A stretch of DNA of 64,000 nucleotides. Origin: Derxia gummosa DSM 723. Its GTDB lineage: Bacteria; Pseudomonadota; Gammaproteobacteria; Burkholderiales; Burkholderiaceae_E. The stretch is from assembly GCF_000482785.1 (NCBI RefSeq), contig NZ_AXWS01000008.1, positions 248,001-312,000 of the forward strand, given 5' to 3'. The notes beneath the pieces are model-generated. The model worked only from the letters and a program-made list of their open reading frames with translations. It did not search any database and was not told the DNA's origin. A program made the translations under genes and the position numbers. Positions 35,848-43,321 of the stretch are shown piece after piece. Within the stretch, counting starts at the first letter, position 1; each line of letters starts with the position of its first letter.

Positions 35848-36349
35848 TCGTTCTCATAGTAACTTTATTTATTCTCAAAATGTAGATACAAGGAAAACTG
35901 CAAGCCAGTTTCCGGAGGAGTGGAAAGACGAAGAGTACCGAAAAGCCTATGTTGAGGCCGCAATCGAACAAGGTATTCCTTGGCAAATTCGTGTTAACCG
36001 AGAAATGAGGCAACTAAGCCAACAAAAACTTGCTGAACTTGTTGGTACGCGGCAAAGCGCTATTTCAAGAATTGAGAACGAATTTGATTTGAGTACGAAG
36101 CTTGAGACGCTTGTCAAGTATGCTCATGCCTTCGATTGCGCACTGCTTGTGCGTTTTGTGTCTCATTCTGTTTTGGCCTTAGAAGCAAAGCATCTTTCTC
36201 CGGAAGCATTATTTGCAGCTTCTTTTCCTAACCTGAGTGCGAGCCAAGAAGGCGAGGGTGAAAATGGAACTGGAAAACGAAATGAAAGCGGATCAACCAT
36301 CGGAAATGGACTTTCCGAAGATGAGCGAGATCAAGCTCGCTTACTTTGA
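35741..36349 (+). CDS. XRE-family antitoxin candidate (HigA-like)
   Basis: 202 residues from the ATG at 35741. The helix-turn-helix is at about 88-115 (NREMRQLSQQKLAELVGTRQSAISRIENEF), followed by a helical region typical of larger XRE antitoxins (KLETLVKYAHAFDCALLVRFV). The first 55 residues overlap the toxin frame and look unstructured; an in-frame TTG at 35840 could be the true start. The C-terminal tail is Glu/Ser/Gly-rich. It probably neutralises the upstream toxin and represses the cassette. Confidence 0.68.
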   Translation: MTNTYRLITSSKPSTQSFVAKESQLTTIPLNVGLSNRSHSNFIYSQNVDTRKTASQFPEEWKDEEYRKAYVEAAIEQGIPWQIRVNREMRQLSQQKLAELVGTRQSAISRIENEFDLSTKLETLVKYAHAFDCALLVRFVSHSVLALEAKHLSPEALFAASFPNLSASQEGEGENGTGKRNESGSTIGNGLSEDERDQARLL

Positions 36350-36608
36350 CAACTTGAGCGGAATGCACGTGGGTGCATTTACAACAAAATTGTTGTTTGC
36401 GCTGGAGTCTGCCGACGGTCTTCCGGGTAAGCCGACATTTGCTTTGGTTGTGCCTACAGTGACATGCATAGAGATAGCGCGTCATATCGTTATGGCCATG
36501 ACGGACGGTAAAATCAGGACTGAAACGATAACGTCGTCAGAAAAATTTATTGAAATGATAAAAAATATTGAACCCATTAAGGCCGCGCTTCTTGATGGGA
36601 ATGAATGA
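36264..36608 (+). CDS. Third protein of the AT-rich cassette, unknown function
   Basis: 114 residues starting MELENEMKADQPSEMDFPK, with an RBS (AAGGCGAGGG) inside the end of the XRE gene, which it overlaps by 86 bases. It reads as a compact alpha/beta domain (HVGAFTTKLLFALESADG, then FALVVPTVTCIEIARHIVMAM). It vaguely resembles DUF3467-type proteins, but I do not claim that. Three overlapping genes with shared low GC suggest one functional unit. A terminator follows at once. Confidence 0.6.
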   Translation: MELENEMKADQPSEMDFPKMSEIKLAYFDNLSGMHVGAFTTKLLFALESADGLPGKPTFALVVPTVTCIEIARHIVMAMTDGKIRTETITSSEKFIEMIKNIEPIKAALLDGNE

Positions 36609-36636
36609 CAGCAAAGCCTACGCCTGTTGTAATGGA

Positions 36637-36657
36637 CCCCGCCCCGGCGGGGTTTTT
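36637..36657 (+). terminator. Terminator between the accessory block and the repressor gene
   Basis: CCCCGCC/GGCGGGG (36637-36643 with 36646-36652) followed by TTTTT ends the plus-strand cassette exactly at the stop codon of the convergent repressor gene. Confidence 0.85.
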
Positions 36658-37313
36658 CATTTCCGCCTTCTCCGCCCCGAGAAAATCACCACCCCGCAGA
36701 ACATCGTTCCCTCCGGGACCACGATGCGCCGCTGCGGGTAGCTCTCGTTGAGGACGAGCAGAAACCGCCCCTCGGGCGTGTCCTGGTAGCGCTTGAACGT
36801 CGCCCGGCCCTCGGGAGTGCGCACGATCACGTCGTCGCCGTGGCGCGGTGCCAGCTGGGGATCGACGAACACGATCTCGCCTTCGCGGTACTCCGGCTCC
36901 ATCGAATCCCCGACCACCTCCAGCGCGTAGGTGCCCTCTGAGCAGGGCACGGGGCAGGGCAGCCAGTCGTCGGCACCGCCCACCGGGTGCGGGTCACTGA
37001 CCTCGCAGAGTGGGCCGGCTGCGACCCACGAGATCAAAGGGACGCTGCGAATTGTGCTGACCGGCTTCAACGCCGGTTCGTCATCAATCGCCATGCCGTC
37101 ATCGGGTCGCTTCGGCCCGGCGCCTTCAATCAGCCAGTCGAGCCTGTAGTTGTGCTGACGGCAGATGCCGCGCGCGTGCTTGTAGCTGATGGACTTGGCG
37201 GTGCCATCAAGCCACTGCGTCACGAGCGCGCGCGTGCAGCCGGCGGCGTTCGCCAGCTCCACATTCTTGATGCCGGTCTCGTCGAGGATCGTCTGGATTC
37301 GGTCTTTGAGCAT
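36657..37313 (-). CDS. Prophage CI/LexA-like repressor (HTH plus S24 peptidase)
   Basis: 218 residues. The N-terminal helix-turn-helix is VELANAAGCTRALVTQWLDG (about 18-37). The C-terminal S24 domain has the Ala99-Gly100 cleavage site (WVAAGPL), nucleophile Ser137 (VVGDSMEPEY) and general-base Lys174 (RATFKRY), so RecA-stimulated self-cleavage and SOS induction are expected. The predicted -10 box lies directly before the ATG, leaving almost no leader and no Shine-Dalgarno. It should maintain lysogeny by binding the operators at 34403-34466 and 37314-37379. Confidence 0.9.
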   Translation of the reverse strand: MLKDRIQTILDETGIKNVELANAAGCTRALVTQWLDGTAKSISYKHARGICRQHNYRLDWLIEGAGPKRPDDGMAIDDEPALKPVSTIRSVPLISWVAAGPLCEVSDPHPVGGADDWLPCPVPCSEGTYALEVVGDSMEPEYREGEIVFVDPQLAPRHGDDVIVRTPEGRATFKRYQDTPEGRFLLVLNESYPQRRIVVPEGTMFCGVVIFSGRRRRK

Positions 37314-37328
37314 GTTAGGAATCTAAAC
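37314..37328 (-). promoter_or_regulatory. Repressor-gene promoter and operator O3
   Basis: GTTAGGAATCTAAAC resembles the other operators and overlaps a minus-strand -10-like TAGATT (37325-37320). Transcription from it would start at or within a base or two of the repressor ATG at 37313, giving a leaderless mRNA and allowing autorepression. Confidence 0.5.
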
Positions 37329-37347
37329 GCCGAGGCGATTACGATCC

Positions 37348-37379
37348 TTGACTGACTCTTGTTAAGAGTTCTAAGCTTT
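37348..37379 (+). promoter_or_regulatory. Cro-side early promoter with operator O4
   Basis: TTGACT (37348-37353), a 16-base spacer, then TCTAAG (37370-37375). The element 37359-37379 matches the left-promoter element at 34403-34423 in 20 of 21 bases. The start point would be about 37382, immediately before the ATG at 37384. Confidence 0.75.
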
Positions 37380-37383
37380 CTGC

Positions 37384-37635
37384 ATGGAACTGACCAAGAC
37401 CCCAACCGCCCAACTCATCGCGCAAATCGGACGCGCCGCTGTCATCAGCGAGACCGGCCTCACGCGCGCCCGAATCTCCCAGTGGTGCACTGAGAACCGC
37501 ATCCCTCGCGCGTGGCAGAAGTTCCTGCGTGGCCGATTCCCCGAGGCTGACTGGAAGACCTACGACGCCGCGACGGTTGCGCCGTCCGTCCAATCGAGCA
37601 CCGGCGCCACCGCGCTCGCGCAGCAGGCGGGCTGA
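37384..37635 (+). CDS. Cro-like/YdaS-type small DNA-binding protein
   Basis: 83 residues. IAQIGRAAVISETGLTRARISQWCTENRIPRAWQKFLRG is a compact helix-turn-helix like the YdaS/Cro antirepressors of lambdoid prophages. No Shine-Dalgarno is visible, and the predicted transcription start lies only a few bases upstream, so it may be translated from a leaderless message. First gene of the right early operon, divergent from the repressor gene. Confidence 0.75.
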   Translation: MELTKTPTAQLIAQIGRAAVISETGLTRARISQWCTENRIPRAWQKFLRGRFPEADWKTYDAATVAPSVQSSTGATALAQQAG

Positions 37636-37638
37636 GCG

Positions 37639-37851
37639 ATGTACGCCAACCCCTACGCAACGCTGTTCCGCGACCTCATGAGCGAGTCGGCGAGGCGCCT
37701 GCCCATCTCGATGAGCGAGCGCGCTGGCGAGCGCCTGGATGCCGCCGCGCTCGACGCCGGCTACTGCATCGACGCGCCCGATCTGATCCCGGCCGGCGGC
37801 TGCCGGTACCGGCTGAGTTACTGCGGCAGCGCGTTCGCGCGCCGCCCCTGA
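37639..37851 (+). CDS. Small early phage protein, unknown
   Basis: 70 residues (MYANPYATLFRDLMSESARRLPISM), three bases after the cro-like stop. Its position matches that of cII-type regulators in lambdoid phages, but the sequence does not show one. No domain recognised. Confidence 0.5.
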   Translation: MYANPYATLFRDLMSESARRLPISMSERAGERLDAAALDAGYCIDAPDLIPAGGCRYRLSYCGSAFARRP

Positions 37852-38166
37852 CCCCCGAGTCTCCACGCGCGGCCAGCCTGCAAGCAGCCGCGCGCTTCCC
37901 TGGCAGTACCGCCCGGTCTTTTCTTCGAGGCCATGCCTCACAGGTCCGCCCGCCGCCGCTTCGGTTGCGGGGCAGGGCGAGTTCCAGCCGGGGGAAGCCC
38001 GGCCGCGACGCGGCGCGCGATCCGCCGCAAGTAGAGGCGCACGTAGGAGCGCACCTGAGGAGGCACATGGGATTGGGAGTCCATGTGCTCATCGTCAGGG
38101 AGCCTCCCGCGCCGCAGCAAGACAGGCCGAACAAGTCCGCCCGTAGTGGGGCGAGAGGGGCAAAAG
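37852..38166 (+). other. 315-bp gap with inverted repeat and possible short ORF
   Basis: No gene of normal size. GCACATGG/CCATGTGC (38064-38071 with 38082-38089) forms an 8-bp hairpin. An ATG at 38068 inside it has GAGGAGG upstream and opens a 41-residue frame (MGLGVHVLIVREPPAPQQ) to 38192, overlapping the next gene. It may be a small peptide whose start is masked by the hairpin, or simply a regulatory structure. Confidence 0.3.
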
Positions 38167-38484
38167 ATGCGACAGGAAGCAACGGGAAATGAAGCATCGG
38201 GCGACGGCGTGAAAGCGCTTGCAAGCACGATGACGGTGCCGGGCGTCGGCGCCATTGAGGAGGTCGAGGTGGCGAGCGGCACCGACGTGTGCGAGCTGTG
38301 CGCGTGCACGGGCGAAGACGGCGGCTGCGTCGTCGAGGCGCTGGATCTGTGGACCGCGATCGAGGCGCAGTTCGGGCGGACCTGCGAAGGCACCGGCATC
38401 GCCTACATGGTCGTGCCGGCCGAGCCGCGCGCGTGCCTGGAGCACGGCGGGGCAGGGTGCCCGTGCTCGGCGGGGGAGGGCTGA
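38167..38484 (+). CDS. Cys-rich small phage protein, unknown
   Basis: 105 residues starting MRQEATGNEASGDG, with GAGAGGGG upstream. Clusters CELCACTGEDGGC and CLEHGGAGCPC could bind a metal ion. No family recognised; part of the right early operon. Confidence 0.55.
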   Translation: MRQEATGNEASGDGVKALASTMTVPGVGAIEEVEVASGTDVCELCACTGEDGGCVVEALDLWTAIEAQFGRTCEGTGIAYMVVPAEPRACLEHGGAGCPCSAGEG

Positions 38485-38503
38485 ACGATGGTCGCGGTAC
38501 GTC

Positions 38504-38869
38504 TCAACTGCCTCGACGAGGGGGCGCTGTTGCGATGGCTTGCTCGATGGCCATGCGGCATGTCGCATCAGCGTCTTGAAGCTCTTTGCGAAGGCTCTGT
38601 ATCCCAGCCTCAGTCGCTGCCCTCTTGCGAAACGCATGCAGCAAGTCCGAATAGCGATCCAAGTCGACCGCCTGACGATCAACGCCTGGTGGCAGTTCCT
38701 TCTTGGCTTTCTCGGTCCATTCGTTCAGCGCTTGCGTGCATGCCGCGAACATTTCTGGCGTCACGTCGCATTCAAGATTTTTTCGAAGCAGTTTTCGACC
38801 GCTACTGCATTCGCATTGTTTGCGGCACGCAGAAAGCAGCGTCTGAAATAGATGAGGGTTCATGGACAT
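38504..38869 (-). CDS. Minus-strand phage gene, helical protein of unknown function
   Basis: 121 residues (MSMNPHLFQTLLSACRKQ...). Amino acid make-up (many Lys/Glu/Leu, heptad-like EWTEKAKKELPPGV and RKRAATEAGIQSLRKELQDADATC) and codon use look genuine on this strand, whereas the overlapping plus-strand frame is rich in rare residues. GC is lower than in the neighbours. Orientation against the operon suggests a late acquisition (moron). The Shine-Dalgarno is weak. Confidence 0.55.
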   Translation of the reverse strand: MSMNPHLFQTLLSACRKQCECSSGRKLLRKNLECDVTPEMFAACTQALNEWTEKAKKELPPGVDRQAVDLDRYSDLLHAFRKRAATEAGIQSLRKELQDADATCRMAIEQAIATAPPRRGS

Positions 38870-38960
38870 TCCGTGCGGTTGAGGGCGATCTCATTCAGCC
38901 ACATCTGTCGAAGAACCCAATGCGGCGAAATTTCGGAATTCGCACGAAGAGGGGGCTGGT

Positions 38961-39425
38961 ATGACGCGCAGCGTTGCGCCGCAAGACCTCACCCCGGTTC
39001 GCTTCGTCGTGCCTGGCACGCCGCAGGGCAAGGGCCGGCCCATCGCCGGCATGGGGTTCCATGGCCGTCCGACGCTGCGCACGCCGGCCAAGACCGCCGC
39101 CTACGAGGGCGTCATCGCGTTGGCCGCGCAGCAGGCCATGGCTGGCCGCGCGCCGATGTCGTTCCCCTGCATGGTCGAGCTGCGGATCATCGTCTGCCCG
39201 CCGGCCAGCTGGTCGAAGAAGCGCCAGACCGCCGCGCTCGCGGGCCAGGTCGTGCCCACGAAGAAGCCCGATTTGGACAACGTCTGTAAAGCGCTGTTCG
39301 ACGGGATGAACGGGGTCGTCTGGGTCGATGACGTGCAGGCCGTTGATGTCACCGCGCGCAAGCGCTACGGCTCGACGCCCGGCGTGGACGTGCTCGTGAC
39401 ACCGATGCCGACCGAGGGGGCATGA
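38961..39425 (+). CDS. rusA: RusA-type Holliday junction resolvase
   Basis: 154 residues. Family motifs: FVVPGTPQGKGRP at the N-terminus and KKPDLDNVCKALFDGMNGVVWVDDVQAV, carrying the metal-binding acidic residues. It resolves recombination or replication intermediates before packaging. The stop overlaps the next gene by four bases. Confidence 0.9.
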   Translation: MTRSVAPQDLTPVRFVVPGTPQGKGRPIAGMGFHGRPTLRTPAKTAAYEGVIALAAQQAMAGRAPMSFPCMVELRIIVCPPASWSKKRQTAALAGQVVPTKKPDLDNVCKALFDGMNGVVWVDDVQAVDVTARKRYGSTPGVDVLVTPMPTEGA

Positions 39426-39751
39426 GCGTGGAAACCGTGAACCTCGCGCGCGAGCAGCGCGACCTCTGCGTCTGCGGCGCCGTCGTGCCCGACCTGGCCG
39501 ACGTGGCCGTGGCGCAGGCCTTCATCCGCATGTGCATCCGCACCGGTCGTCTGTCCGCGATCACGGTCGAGATGGTGCTGTCGCGCGTCGCCGAGCCCGA
39601 GCTGGACAGCCTGCGCTGCACCTGCAACCGGCCGGGCGTGATGGCCGCTGCGTTCGCCCGCGTCGAGAGCCTGGGCCTGATCGAGCTGGTCGGCGACATC
39701 GAGGATTACCGGGGCGAGACGGTGACGGTATGGAGGGTGATCCGGTGCTGA
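39422..39751 (+). CDS. Phage protein, unknown
   Basis: 109 residues (MSVETVNLAREQRDLCVCG), with the Cys pair CVC and later CTC possibly binding metal, and an alpha/beta C-terminus ending ETVTVWRVIRC. Overlaps rusA before it and the methyltransferase after it, so it is translated in one series with them. Confidence 0.55.
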   Translation: MSVETVNLAREQRDLCVCGAVVPDLADVAVAQAFIRMCIRTGRLSAITVEMVLSRVAEPELDSLRCTCNRPGVMAAAFARVESLGLIELVGDIEDYRGETVTVWRVIRC

Positions 39752-41460
39752 CCCCCCAACTCATCCTCGGGCTCGACGACGAGCTGGTCATCGACGAGTT
39801 CGCCTGCGGCGGCGGCATGTCGACCGGCATCGAGCGCGCGATCGGCCGGCATGTGGACATGGCGTTCAACCACGACCCGGACGCATGCTCGATGCACGAG
39901 GCGAATCACCCGCAGACGCGCCACTTCTGCCAGGACGTGTTCGAGGCCGACCCGCTGCTCGTCACCGAGGGCCGGCCGGTCGGGCTGCTGCATCTCAGCC
40001 CCGACTGCACGCATCACAGCCAGGCGCGCGGCGGCCAGCCGCGCGACCGCCAGACCCGCGCGCTGTCGTGGGTCGGCGCGAAGTGGGCCGGCCGGCTGGC
40101 GCGCGCGGGCCGCGCCCCCCGGATCATCACGCTGGAGAACGTCCGCCAGATCCTCCAGTGGGGGCCGTTGATCGCGAAGCGCTGCCCCAAGACCGGCCGC
40201 GTCATCAGGCTTGACGGCACCGTGGCGGCCCCGGGCGAGCGTGTGCCGCTGGAGCATCAGTTCCTCGTGCCCGACCCGCGCCGCGCCGGCCAGACGTGGC
40301 GTCGCTTCGTCGCCGCGCTGCGCGGCCTGGGCTACTCGGTCGAATGGCGCGTGCTGTGCGCGGCCGACTACGGCACGCCGACGTCGCGCGAGCGGCTGTT
40401 CATGGTCGCGCGCTGCGACGGCGCGCCGATCGTGTGGCCCGAAGCGACACACCACAAGGCACCCGCCAAGGGCCAGAAGCGGTGGCGCTCGGCCGCCGAG
40501 ATCATTGACTGGGCCATCCCGGGCAAGAGCATCTTCGACCGGCCGAAGCCGCTGGCAGACGCGACCCTTCGCCGCGTGGCGCACGGCATGAAGAAATTCG
40601 TGCTCGACAGCGCCTCACCTTTCATCGTGCCGATCACGCACGGCGGCAGCGCCGGCCGCGTGCATGACGTGCACGAGCCGCTGCGGACCGTCACAACGGC
40701 GCATCGGGGCGAGTTCGCCGTGGCGGCGCCGGTGCTTGAGGCGGCGTGCCTCACGACGTACTACGGCGAGCGCAGGGCGTCGGATCGGCGGGTGTCGGGC
40801 CTTGAGGAACCGCTGCCGACGCAGACGACGGAAAACCGGCATGCGCTGACGGTGGCCACGCTGGCGTCGGTCTTTGTCGAGCAGGCGAATGGCGGGTTCT
40901 ATGAGGGCGAGGGGCGCGCGGCGGATGCGCCGCTGAGCACGATCACCGGTCGCGGCACGCAGCAGCGCCTCGTCACGGCTCACCTCGCGCACCTGCGCGG
41001 CAATTGCGACGCGCGCGACGTGCGCGAACCGCTGCGAACGATCAGTGCGGGCGGCGAGCATCACGGCGTCGTCGAGTACCACCTGAGCCCCGAGGCCGAG
41101 GCGGGCGCACTGCGCTGCGCCGCGTTCCTGGTGAAGTACTACGGCACGGCGCTGTCGATCGACGTGTGCGATCCGCTCGACACCATCACCACCCGCGACC
41201 GCTTGGCGCTCGTGACTGTGTGGGTGCGCGGCGAGCCGTGGGTGGTGGTCGACATCCATCTACGCATGCTCACGCCGCGCGAGCTGTTCCGCGCGCAAGG
41301 CTTTCCCGACAGCTACGTGATCGAGCACGGGCACGACGGCCGCCTGTTCTCGAAGTCGAAGCAGGTTGGCTTCTGCGGCAACTCGGTACCGCCGCCGGTC
41401 GGCGAGGCGCTGATTCGGGCGCAGTGGGATAGCCGGCTGGCGATGCAGAGGGCGGCATGA
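39745..41460 (+). CDS. Orphan DNA cytosine-C5 methyltransferase
   Basis: 571-residue DNA methyltransferase. Motif I is VIDEFACGGGMSTGIERAIG (SAM binding). The catalytic Cys88 sits in LHLSPDCTHHS (motif IV variant). Motif VI is ITLENVRQI, VIII is GTPTSRERLFMVA, and IX/X are RELFRAQGFPD and GNSVPPPVGEAL. The region before motif IX has five PLxTxT repeats and probably includes target recognition. The GTG at 39745 has GGAGGGTG upstream; an ATG at 39730 is possible. No restriction enzyme gene is nearby, so it more likely protects phage DNA or alters host expression. Confidence 0.88.
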   Translation: MLTPQLILGLDDELVIDEFACGGGMSTGIERAIGRHVDMAFNHDPDACSMHEANHPQTRHFCQDVFEADPLLVTEGRPVGLLHLSPDCTHHSQARGGQPRDRQTRALSWVGAKWAGRLARAGRAPRIITLENVRQILQWGPLIAKRCPKTGRVIRLDGTVAAPGERVPLEHQFLVPDPRRAGQTWRRFVAALRGLGYSVEWRVLCAADYGTPTSRERLFMVARCDGAPIVWPEATHHKAPAKGQKRWRSAAEIIDWAIPGKSIFDRPKPLADATLRRVAHGMKKFVLDSASPFIVPITHGGSAGRVHDVHEPLRTVTTAHRGEFAVAAPVLEAACLTTYYGERRASDRRVSGLEEPLPTQTTENRHALTVATLASVFVEQANGGFYEGEGRAADAPLSTITGRGTQQRLVTAHLAHLRGNCDARDVREPLRTISAGGEHHGVVEYHLSPEAEAGALRCAAFLVKYYGTALSIDVCDPLDTITTRDRLALVTVWVRGEPWVVVDIHLRMLTPRELFRAQGFPDSYVIEHGHDGRLFSKSKQVGFCGNSVPPPVGEALIRAQWDSRLAMQRAA

Positions 41461-41471
41461 AGTTCGGCCCT

Positions 41472-41693
41472 TCACCCGTTCCTGATCGAGCGGATGGCAA
41501 TTCGCGCCACTTCCTCGATGGCGCAATCCGAATTCGGTGCTGGTTCCCCAAGCTGCGCTCGGCACAATTGCCCATTCAAATCGAAGCGGGCAACGGCATC
41601 CCAATGCCCCTTGCCATGCTCCGTCGCTGCGACGTGGAGCTCGACGTCCTCAACGCGGACGGTTCGGTTGATCGTGTTCCGTTGCCTGCTCAT
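41472..41693 (-). CDS. Small minus-strand phage protein, unknown
   Basis: 73 residues (MSRQRNTINRTVRVEDVELHV...). AAGGAGAGT is correctly placed before the ATG. The middle WDAVARFDLNGQLCRAQLG suggests a small beta-rich fold. It is convergent with the methyltransferase and, with the next gene, forms a minus-strand island in a plus-strand operon. Confidence 0.6.
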   Translation of the reverse strand: MSRQRNTINRTVRVEDVELHVAATEHGKGHWDAVARFDLNGQLCRAQLGEPAPNSDCAIEEVARIAIRSIRNG

Positions 41694-41822
41694 TTGACTC
41701 TCCTTGAAGACGGCGAGGCCATTCCTCGCCGGTTCTCTAGGAAGCCGTCACGACAGATCTGGCGCAAGACCCCAGGGGCACAGAAGGCCTCTTGCACCAA
41801 TGCGCCGGCCTTCGCCGATGGC

Positions 41823-42131
41823 CTAGAAGCGCTCCATTTCGGTGATCGAGTGCCCAGCGTCGCCCGGCGCTGGCTGCACGAATTCGATGGTCTCTTCACC
41901 GTGCCCGCGCTTGCTCAGGGTGACCTTCAACTCCGGTCCGAGTTGGCCGCCGGGCAGGACCGCGAAGACTCGATCGCCGCGCATGAGCAGATCGACAACC
42001 GCGATCACGTCAACCACTTCGTCGGGACTGACGGTCCGCTTGGTCTGGCCGTCGACATCGCACCACCTCACCCTCTCGACCTCGCCAAGGTCGTTGAGAT
42101 GAACGGCGGTGATGACCTTGAACGTCGGCAT
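41823..42131 (-). CDS. Small minus-strand phage protein, unknown
   Basis: 102 residues (MPTFKVITAVHLNDLGEVERVRW). A good RBS (AAGGAGAGC) fixes the start at 42131 although the frame is open further upstream. Beta-rich pattern (VRWCDVDGQTKRTVSP, then VVDVIAVVDLLMRGDRVFAVLP). No family recognised. Its promoter should lie in 42132-42490. Confidence 0.62.
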   Translation of the reverse strand: MPTFKVITAVHLNDLGEVERVRWCDVDGQTKRTVSPDEVVDVIAVVDLLMRGDRVFAVLPGGQLGPELKVTLSKRGHGEETIEFVQPAPGDAGHSITEMERF

Positions 42132-42490
42132 TTCAGGCTCTCCTTCGTGTGTGTTGTCGGAACGCCCATGTTGCTGATCGCGGCGTCGGACACAAGCGCG
42201 AACCTGAGCGTGCACACCGATCGCAAAGAGTTCCGCTCTCCGAACTCTCCCAGCTCCAGCGTCGGAAATCTCGCCCGGGAGTTGTGCGCTGGCGTCGGAC
42301 AAGTTTCGTATGACACGTGCGGCATGACTTCGCTCGCTCGCTTGCCGAGAGTGCCTGTTCGAGTTCGGCGGACAGATGTCCGCCCGACTTGGCCTTCTGC
42401 TGTCGCCGAAGCTTCGCGGCGCCCCCCTGGCGGAAGTGCTTCCGCCTTACCGCGCCGCCCGCGTGACGCGACATTCCGGGCCTCACGACC
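42132..42490. other. Divergent intergenic region
   Basis: Between the minus-strand pair and the DUF1376 gene. It should contain the minus-strand promoter. GCGTCGGA occurs three times (42183, 42259, 42292), which may be incidental. No convincing gene, terminator or clear promoter boxes seen. Confidence 0.35.
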
Positions 42491-43321
42491 ATGAACTACT
42501 TCAAGCTCCACATCGGCGATTACCTCCGCGCGACGGCCCACCTGTCGTTGCTTGAGCACGGCATCTACCTGCGCCTCATGCAGGTCTACTACGTCGAGGA
42601 ACGCGCCATTCCGGCCGACCGCGCAGCCCGCCTGATCGGCGCGCGCACGCCGGAAGAACTGGCCGCGCTCGACGCCGTGCTCAAGGACTTCTTCGAGCTG
42701 CACGACGGCGCCTGGCACCAGCATCGCTGCGAGCAGGAGCTTTCCGCCATGGCCGAACGGGTAGCCCACAACCGCGAAGTCGGAAAGCGTGGGGGGCGTC
42801 CGAAGAAACCGAAAGCCGGTGACTCGGGTTCAGCCGAGAAACCCGCAGAAAACCCACCGGGTTTTTCGCGGGAACCCGAACCGAACCCTATCCATAAGCC
42901 AATAGCCAATAACCAAGAAGAAGAGAGAGATAGCGCGGGCGCGCGCCCGGACGAGGCCGACGGATGCGCCACCGCGCTCGACCTCTCGATCGCGCTGCGG
43001 CGCGACGGCATCGAGTCGAACCCGGACGACCCGCGCCTGATCGCGCTTGCAGCGCTGGCGCCATCGGCTCGCACCGTGCGCAGCGCCTGCCAGACCGCCA
43101 AGGAGGCCAAGCCGGGCGAGCGTGTGCCGGTCGGCTACGTCGTGAAGGTCATCGAGACCCTGCACGCCCAGGCCCAGCAGGTCGGCCACCGGCCAGCGCC
43201 ACCGCCGCGCGCCTCGCCGGCGCCACGCCGCCCCGAGAAGTTCAACCCGACCGCCTACGTGAACCGCAACCGCACCAACCCCGAGGACGACCGCGATGTC
43301 ATCGACGTCACTCCCCGCTGA
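42491..43321 (+). CDS. DUF1376 phage replication-associated protein (YdaU-like)
   Basis: 276 residues. The N-terminal MNYFKLHIGDYLRATAHLSLLEHGIYLRLMQVYYVEERAIP is the DUF1376 signature. A basic linker (GKRGGRPKKPK) and a disordered Pro/Glu region follow. Such proteins replace lambda O as origin-binding initiators in many prophages, so the phage origin may lie inside or near this gene. Overlaps the next gene by 26 bases. Confidence 0.82.
   Translation: MNYFKLHIGDYLRATAHLSLLEHGIYLRLMQVYYVEERAIPADRAARLIGARTPEELAALDAVLKDFFELHDGAWHQHRCEQELSAMAERVAHNREVGKRGGRPKKPKAGDSGSAEKPAENPPGFSREPEPNPIHKPIANNQEEERDSAGARPDEADGCATALDLSIALRRDGIESNPDDPRLIALAALAPSARTVRSACQTAKEAKPGERVPVGYVVKVIETLHAQAQQVGHRPAPPPRASPAPRRPEKFNPTAYVNRNRTNPEDDRDVIDVTPR

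Noticed and set aside
38488-38964. Plus-strand open frame of 158 codons with a good upstream GGGGGAGG
   Set aside because: Most of its product is Arg/Ser/Pro-rich and antisense to a much more protein-like minus-strand frame (38504-38869), which I call instead. A short true start at 38488 cannot be excluded.
41690-41899. Minus-strand frame between the two small phage genes
   Set aside because: No ribosome site, Ser/Arg-rich product, and overlap with the better supported gene ending at 41823.
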